From Micromonospora sp. WMMD1128 (lineage in GTDB: Bacteria; Actinomycetota; Actinomycetes; Mycobacteriales; Micromonosporaceae), in contig NZ_CP114902.1 of the NCBI RefSeq assembly GCF_027497235.1, forward strand, positions 5,048,001 to 5,112,000: a DNA stretch of 64,000 bases. The letters run 5' to 3'. Below the pieces are notes generated by a model that was not told the origin of the DNA, made no database searches, and saw only the letters and a program-made list of their open reading frames with translations. The position numbers and the translations under genes were made by a program. Below are positions 59,262 through 64,000 of this stretch, piece by piece. Numbering within the stretch: the first letter of the stretch is position 1; every line of letters begins with the position of its first letter.

Positions 59262-60953
59262 GTGTCCGTGACGCGCCCCCCGGCGGCGGTCCTCCCCGCG
59301 GCGTACTCCCCCGCGTCGCCGCTGCCCGTGCCGAACCGGGCGCGTCCGGTGGCCCGCCTGGTGCGCGGGTGGGCCCGGCTGGGCCGGTCCCCCTACTGGC
59401 CGATCGCCGGCCTGCTCGTGGTGCTCGGCGCCGGGCTGCGGATCCGGCAGTGGGCGTACGCGCGCAGCCTCTGGAGCGACGAGCTGTATGTGGCGCACAA
59501 CCTGCGCGAACGCGGCTACCTGGAGCTGTTGCGGCCGTTGGCGTTCAGCCAGTCCGCGCCGCCGGGCTGGCTGTGGCTGGAACGGCTCGCACTCGACAGC
59601 CTCGGCGACGGCGAGCGGGCGCTTCGCCTCGTACCGCTGCTGTTCGGGCTGGCGTTGCTGCCGCTCGTGGCCTGGCTCGGCCGGCGGCTCCTGCCACCGT
59701 TGGCCGCCCTGGCGGCGCTGCTGCTGGTCGCGGTCGCCCCGTTCCTCATCGGCTACTCGAACGAGCTGAAGCAGTACAGCGCCGAGGCGTTCTGCGTCAC
59801 GCTGCTCGTCGGGCTGGCCCTGCTGCTGTGCCGGGGCGCCCCGACCTGGGCCGGCGCGGCCCTGTTCTGGTCCGTGGCGCTTGTCGCGGCGCTCTTCAGC
59901 ACGCTGTCCATCCCGGTCGCCGGCACGCTCGGCGCGCTGCTCGCCGCGCGGGCGCTCACCCGCGCCGGCCGCACCTGGGCGTCCCGGTGGCGGGAGCTGG
60001 GACGGTTCGTCGCGCCCGCGCCGGCCTGGGCGGTGGTGGCGCTCGTGGTGTACGTCCTGCTCCTGGCCCCGGGGCTGGACGACGCGCAGCTCGCCGCCTA
60101 CTGGCACGGCAAGTCGATCTATCCGGCGCGTCCGCTGACCGACCTGCCGGCCACCGTGGACTGGTTCACCGCGACCTACCGGAGCCTGGCCACCGTGCCG
60201 TTCGTGGCCTGGTCGGCGTGGGTGGTCGTACCGCTGCTGGTCCTCGGCGCGGCGGTCGGTCGCCGCCGGCTCTCCGGCGTGGCGGTGCTGGTCCTGCTCG
60301 TGCCGCTGGCGGCCGGGCTGGCCGGGGCGGCCGGGGCGGTCTACCCGTTCAACGGCCGGTTGGCGCTCTACGCGGTGCCGGCGTGCCTGATGCTGGCCAG
60401 CCTGGCCGTCGCGCCGCCGGTGGCCCGGCCCGGCCTGCCCGGCCGGATCCGGTGGGCGGTCGGAGCGCTGCTCCTGCTCGCATTGGCGGTCCCGCAGCTC
60501 GCCACCGACGTGGTGGCCACGGTGCACCCGGCGCGGGCCTTCGCCCAGGGCGGCGGTGCCAACGCCGCCGACTACCGCACCGCGCTACGCCATCTGGACG
60601 CCCAGCGGCGCCCCGGTGACCTGGTGCTCGCCACCTCCGTCTCCTGGAACGCCCTGGCCTGGTACGGCCCACCGGCGGACGCCTACGTGGTCGCGGCCGG
60701 TCCCGGCGGCTGCCCGAACCGGACGGTGTCGACGCTGCTGGCCGGGCGGTCCCGGATCTGGCTCTTCCAGGCCACCGACTGGGCGGACGGGGCGAACCGG
60801 GACGTCATCGTCCGGCTCGGTGGCGGTGGTGTGGCGGTCACCGAGCGGCAGTTCAGCGGGGCGCGCGTGGTCCGCTTCGACCTGGCGGCGGGCGTCAGCA
60901 AGGGCAGCGACGTCTGCCTGGTGCCGCCGCCGCACGGCGCCCGGCCGCGTTAG
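59262..60953 (+). CDS. GT39-like polytopic glycosyltransferase
   Basis: A 563-aa membrane protein with about eleven TM helices. The first outer loop has YARSLWSDELYVAHNLRERGYLELL, where the acidic residue in the position of the GT-C catalytic Asp/Glu follows Ser. This matches Pmt/ArnT-like enzymes using polyprenyl-phosphate sugars on the outer face. A C-terminal soluble domain starts near 430. TAGCGT (59250-59255) is 6 nt before the GTG, so it has its own leaderless promoter. It may decorate the polysaccharide or proteins. Confidence 0.83.
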   Translation: MSVTRPPAAVLPAAYSPASPLPVPNRARPVARLVRGWARLGRSPYWPIAGLLVVLGAGLRIRQWAYARSLWSDELYVAHNLRERGYLELLRPLAFSQSAPPGWLWLERLALDSLGDGERALRLVPLLFGLALLPLVAWLGRRLLPPLAALAALLLVAVAPFLIGYSNELKQYSAEAFCVTLLVGLALLLCRGAPTWAGAALFWSVALVAALFSTLSIPVAGTLGALLAARALTRAGRTWASRWRELGRFVAPAPAWAVVALVVYVLLLAPGLDDAQLAAYWHGKSIYPARPLTDLPATVDWFTATYRSLATVPFVAWSAWVVVPLLVLGAAVGRRRLSGVAVLVLLVPLAAGLAGAAGAVYPFNGRLALYAVPACLMLASLAVAPPVARPGLPGRIRWAVGALLLLALAVPQLATDVVATVHPARAFAQGGGANAADYRTALRHLDAQRRPGDLVLATSVSWNALAWYGPPADAYVVAAGPGGCPNRTVSTLLAGRSRIWLFQATDWADGANRDVIVRLGGGGVAVTERQFSGARVVRFDLAAGVSKGSDVCLVPPPHGARPR

Positions 60954-60985
60954 CGGTGCCGGTCCCGTCAGCCGTGCCGGTGCCG

Positions 60986-62173
60986 TCAGCTGTGGCGGCG
61001 CCAGAGGTCGCGTAGGGCGTCCCAGTTGCCACCGAGCCCGGCCCCGCACGGCGTCTCCATGTAGATCGCGGCAACGCTGTCGTCCCGGCCCCACCAGACG
61101 CCGCAGACCGGACGCCCGTCCTGGCCGTTTCCGGCGTACTCGACGTAGCTGCCGGGGGCGTTGCTGGTGCCGCCGGTGACCTGCGCGGCCTCCCGCATCC
61201 CGGGCGCGAGCGCCCGACCGATGATGCCCATCTGCTGGCGGAAAGCCCGGGCGGCCTCCTTCTTCTCGGCCGACTCGTACGCCGCGAAGTGCAGCGACAC
61301 GCCCAGATAGCGGCAGAAGACGTGCTGCTTCTCGCCGGCGGCGAGCGCCGGGCCGCTCTTCTCCGTGTTGATCGCGCAGCCGCCCATGTCGTCGAGCCAG
61401 GGCTCGGCGAGCGGCATCAGGCCGGCGTCGAACTTCGCCTTGTTCAACGAATACTGCGTGGCCTCGTAGAGCGCCGGGGAGGTGCTGGCCGAAGGGGTGG
61501 CCGGCTCGCCGTCACCGGCGAGCGCGCGGCCGGCGAGCAGCCCGGCGCCGCCGGCAAGCACCGCGGCCATGACCACGCCGCCGATCCACAGGCCGGTCCG
61601 GTTGCGCGGCGGACGCGGCACCGGGGTGATCCGCGGGCCGCCGGTCGCCACGAGCGGATCGGGGGCGGTGGCCGGGGCGGGGGCGGCCGGCACCGGCATG
61701 CCGGGCGACACCGGCACGCCTGACGACGGCGCGCCGGAAACCGGCTGCGTGGGGGCCATGGCCCACGGCTGTGGGCTCCACGGCAGCTGCGGCGGGGAGG
61801 AGACCGGCTGCGGCGGCGCCGAGACCGGCGGTGGCGGCGGGAGAATGTCGGCGGTGGCGGTGCGCTGGTAGTCCATGCCGAGCGACTGGAACAGCCGGTC
61901 GGCGGCGGTCGTGGCCTCCGACGGGTACGCCACCCAGGGCTGGTCGGCGGTGAAGTCGGCGTTGACGTAGCGGTGGCCGCCGGGCGTCTGGGCCAGCACG
62001 TTCGCGGCGTTGGTGAACGCCTCCCGCCAGCGCTGGTCGCCGGCCGCGGCGCCGTCGAGCGTCGCCACGGTCACCGGCCGGTCCTGCCCGTCGAGTGCCG
62101 CCCAGCCCCGGCCGACCTGGCACTCCCCGAGCACCTCGGTGAACCTGTACGGACCTTCCGGCTGCATCCCCAC
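60986..62173 (-). CDS. Single-pass membrane protein with kinase N-lobe-like segment
   Basis: A 395-aa protein. Residues 1-100 (YRFTEVLGECQVGRGWAALDGQDRPVTVATLDG) resemble a Ser/Thr kinase N-lobe, with a glycine-loop-like stretch but without the catalytic HRD or DFG motifs, so it would be inactive. A Pro-rich segment (about 110-195) and one TM helix (about 198-220) follow. The extracytoplasmic domain (about 235-395) has four Cys residues. Such layouts occur in actinomycete envelope sensors. Function unknown; the kinase relationship is tentative. Confidence 0.6.
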   Translation of the reverse strand: MGMQPEGPYRFTEVLGECQVGRGWAALDGQDRPVTVATLDGAAAGDQRWREAFTNAANVLAQTPGGHRYVNADFTADQPWVAYPSEATTAADRLFQSLGMDYQRTATADILPPPPPVSAPPQPVSSPPQLPWSPQPWAMAPTQPVSGAPSSGVPVSPGMPVPAAPAPATAPDPLVATGGPRITPVPRPPRNRTGLWIGGVVMAAVLAGGAGLLAGRALAGDGEPATPSASTSPALYEATQYSLNKAKFDAGLMPLAEPWLDDMGGCAINTEKSGPALAAGEKQHVFCRYLGVSLHFAAYESAEKKEAARAFRQQMGIIGRALAPGMREAAQVTGGTSNAPGSYVEYAGNGQDGRPVCGVWWGRDDSVAAIYMETPCGAGLGGNWDALRDLWRRHS

Positions 62174-62239
62174 TCCTCCGCTCGCCCGCCGTGCGGATAC
62201 TACCGAGAGGACGCTCGCCGGCTGGTCCGCCCACGCTGC

Positions 62240-62716
62240 TCATCCGCGCGGCGGCAGCCCGAGCGTTTCCGGGAATGTCGCCACCTGGTAAAGGTCGCGG
62301 ACGTGCGCCTCCGCCGCCCGTAACGCCTCCGCGAGCGTCAGGCCCTCGGACGCTCGGCGGTGGAGGGTGTGCGAGCCGGCGGCGAAGGTCCCCATCGGCT
62401 GGTCGAGGTGGGCCTCGATGACCGATGTGACATGGCACGCGGACGGGGTGAAGCCGAGGGTGAGACGGATGGAGATCTCGTTGCTCAGGAAGGGGTGCAG
62501 CGAGATCGGCATCCGGATCGTCTTGCGGATGTCCGCCTGCTGCACCCCGTCCTGCTCGGTGCTGAGGATCAGGTGGGGGTAGAGACCACTGTCCGGCCCG
62601 AAGTCGTAGTCGAGCGTGACGCCGGTCGCGAAGTCGCCCAACTCCCGGTCGCACCGGCCGAGCGACGCCACGACGTCGCTTGCGACCGCCTCGGGTGCCG
62701 CGTCCCACTCGCGCAC
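62240..62716 (-). CDS. Putative immunity protein for the adjacent polymorphic toxin
   Basis: A 158-aa cytoplasmic protein starting with GTG at 62716, 29 bp after the toxin gene on the same strand. It is acidic, has no signal peptide, and reads as an alpha/beta fold (LYPHLILSTEQDGVQQADI, then IEAHLDQPMGTFAAGSH). I recognise no family. Immunity genes lie directly after toxin C-termini in this way, so the role is inferred from position. Confidence 0.55.
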   Translation of the reverse strand: MREWDAAPEAVASDVVASLGRCDRELGDFATGVTLDYDFGPDSGLYPHLILSTEQDGVQQADIRKTIRMPISLHPFLSNEISIRLTLGFTPSACHVTSVIEAHLDQPMGTFAAGSHTLHRRASEGLTLAEALRAAEAHVRDLYQVATFPETLGLPPRG

Positions 62717-62745
62717 GGAGCTCAGACCCCCACCGTGTCCTCTGC

Positions 62746-64000
62746 TTAGTACGCCTTGATGGTCTTCACCACCCAGGCGCCCTTGTGTCCCTGGTAGCCC
62801 TTGTCGATCCGCTTGAGGACCAGCGTGACCGTGTACGCGTCCTTGGGTGTGGTCTCACCCTTCTTCGCGACCCGGCCCACAGGGTAACTGAACCGCTTGG
62901 TGTATTCGATCTCCGCGCCGGACTGCGACTTCGCCGCCCACTTGTTGATCTTGTCGATGTTGTCGGCGACAACCGCGTCCACGGTCTGCTGGTAGGTGTC
63001 GCCGTTGAGGGTGGACGCCACACCCTTGGCCTTCGGGTCCGTGTCGGCACGCGTCGTGATCTCGGCGTCGGTCTTCCCCACGTGGTCCTTCGGGTGTGCG
63101 CCCGCGACCCCGTGATCGAGATCGATCTTGCCGCAGTTGTGGGCGAGCACCGAGACGTTGCCGGCGAAGACGTAGTAGGTGTGCAGGTCCGCGACGTTGA
63201 GGTTGTAGACGGTGGTCCGCTCGGTGCGGGTCTCGACCTTGTCGACCTCGACGTGGCGCCCGTCCGCGGTGAGCAGCGACTGCCCCTGCCTCAGCTCGCC
63301 GGCCTTGACCCAGGCGTTGGCGTCGGTGGTCCAGAACGGGTGGTTCCAGGTGGCCGTGAGCGTCTCGGTCGCGGTGCCCCGGTCGCCGTCGGTGTCGATG
63401 GTGACCTTCGCCAGCACCTTGGTGCCCGAGCCCTTGATGGTCTCGATCACCCGGCCGGTCGCCGAGACGCCGACGAGCGCGTTCGCCGAGCGGACCTCGT
63501 CGCCGACGCGCAGCCGCTCGATGGCCTTACGACTGCCGTCGGCGAGCAGCACCTTCGTGCCCGGCGTGAAACTGTTCGGCACGTTGTCGCACTTCTTGGC
63601 GAGTTCGTCGAACACCCGCCACGCGTCGCGGAACTTGTCCCCGAGCCGACCCATGTTGATCCCGGCCGGCACCCAACCGGCGATCGGGATCGCACTGAGA
63701 CCGGAGAGCACACCGCCCACCCAGTCACCCCGGGCGAAGGAGATGCCGGCGTCCACCCCGTCGCACGCCTCGCCGTACGCCGGCACCAGGCCGCACACCG
63801 CGAGAACGAGCTGCACGACGTCGAGGATCAGGTCCGGGTTGTCCTTGACGAACTCCTTGATGTCGTCGACCATCTCGCAGCCGGGCCCGGTGTTCAGCCC
63901 GGCGGTGGTGCACTTGCCCGGCCGGACGAGCGCGTCGGCGAAGTCGACGTAGACCTTCGCGCACTCCGCGGTGAGCTGGGACGGCTGCACCATGCAGCTC
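62746..64000 (-). CDS. Polymorphic toxin C-terminal part: Hint pretoxin domain plus CdiA-type RNase domain (partial)
   Basis: The frame stays open through the right edge of the window, so the N-terminus is missing. An N-terminal region with hydrophobic stretches precedes a Hint domain: NSFTPGTKVLLADGSRKAIE, GDEVRSANA, TWNHPFWT (the conserved His) and VYNLNVADLHTYYVFAGNVSVLAHN at its end, an autoproteolytic module that releases the toxin. The C-terminal 120 residues (DLDHGVAGAHPKDHVGKTDA, then ASTLNGDTYQQTVDAV) resemble RNase A-like CdiA C-terminal tRNases. The next gene is the likely immunity partner. The toxin class is my best motif match. Confidence 0.75.
   Translation of the reverse strand, partial: SCMVQPSQLTAECAKVYVDFADALVRPGKCTTAGLNTGPGCEMVDDIKEFVKDNPDLILDVVQLVLAVCGLVPAYGEACDGVDAGISFARGDWVGGVLSGLSAIPIAGWVPAGINMGRLGDKFRDAWRVFDELAKKCDNVPNSFTPGTKVLLADGSRKAIERLRVGDEVRSANALVGVSATGRVIETIKGSGTKVLAKVTIDTDGDRGTATETLTATWNHPFWTTDANAWVKAGELRQGQSLLTADGRHVEVDKVETRTERTTVYNLNVADLHTYYVFAGNVSVLAHNCGKIDLDHGVAGAHPKDHVGKTDAEITTRADTDPKAKGVASTLNGDTYQQTVDAVVADNIDKINKWAAKSQSGAEIEYTKRFSYPVGRVAKKGETTPKDAYTVTLVLKRIDKGYQGHKGAWVVKTIKAY

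Overview
The window is high-GC actinomycete DNA, most probably from Micromonospora or a close relative. Supporting signs are GTG starts, ATGA/GTGA gene overlaps, many leaderless -10/start-codon junctions, mycothiol-type (TIGR03086) and YcnI/YcnJ genes, and a perfect 23-bp GGTTAGGAAGGGCCC-type hairpin of a kind I associate with Micromonospora. No rRNA, CRISPR array, insertion sequence or integrase was seen.

Layout. (a) 0.1-6.4 kb: secreted esterase with a ricin-type lectin domain, CPA1 Na+/H+ antiporter, a TetR/short-chain-dehydrogenase divergent pair with two 12-bp palindromic operators, and an ArsR / AHSA1 / TIGR03086 operon. (b) 6.4-18.0 kb: accessory DNA beside tRNA-Lys. It holds an XRE-ImmA/PIN pair that resembles a toxin-antitoxin module, a 58-bp duplicated tRNA-Lys 3' end (8265-8322), an HTH gene, a Nudix gene, and a tightly coupled operon running leftward from 15162. 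That operon encodes a 56-aa protein, a flavin-reductase-like protein, a methyltransferase, an FAD amine oxidase-like protein, a lone acyl carrier protein, a WlbB-like sugar acyltransferase and a MurA-like enolpyruvyltransferase interrupted by one in-frame amber codon. A divergent XRE-TPR regulator follows. This operon is the best candidate for an undescribed biosynthetic system. (c) 18.0-30.1 kb, between two identical tRNA-Lys(CTT) genes: a large M91-like/VWD secreted protein, plant-cell-wall hydrolases (CE4, CE2, GH30 with CBM2 modules, and GH44), a relic of a second flavin-reductase-like gene, and a DUF885 protein.

(d) 30.1-41.4 kb: two L,D-transpeptidase lipoproteins, tRNA-His, orn, GT87 mannosyltransferase, copper genes ycnI/ycnJ, and an ECF sigma - MauE - DsbA-like - membrane protein operon. 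(e) 41.4-45.3 kb: a CbiMNQO-type metal transporter preceded by a Nur-like (nickel regulator) box, so probably a nickel importer, then peroxiredoxin, HNH protein and tRNA-Leu. (f) 45.4-61.0 kb: GNAT, bacterial expansin, LytR-CpsA-Psr ligase, and a Wzx/Wzy-type surface polysaccharide locus (priming transferase, rmlD/A/C without rmlB, Wzz-like, flippase, five glycosyltransferases, polymerase). (g) 61.0-64.0 kb: a transmembrane protein with a kinase-N-lobe-like N-terminus, a putative immunity protein, and the C-terminal part of a Hint-containing polymorphic toxin that runs off the window.

Working together, region (c) deacetylates and cuts xylan and beta-glucans outside the cell, region (f) makes and anchors a deoxysugar-containing polysaccharide, and the L,D-transpeptidases, LCP protein and expansin act on the wall. 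Domain calls are from sequence motifs read by eye, with no database search.
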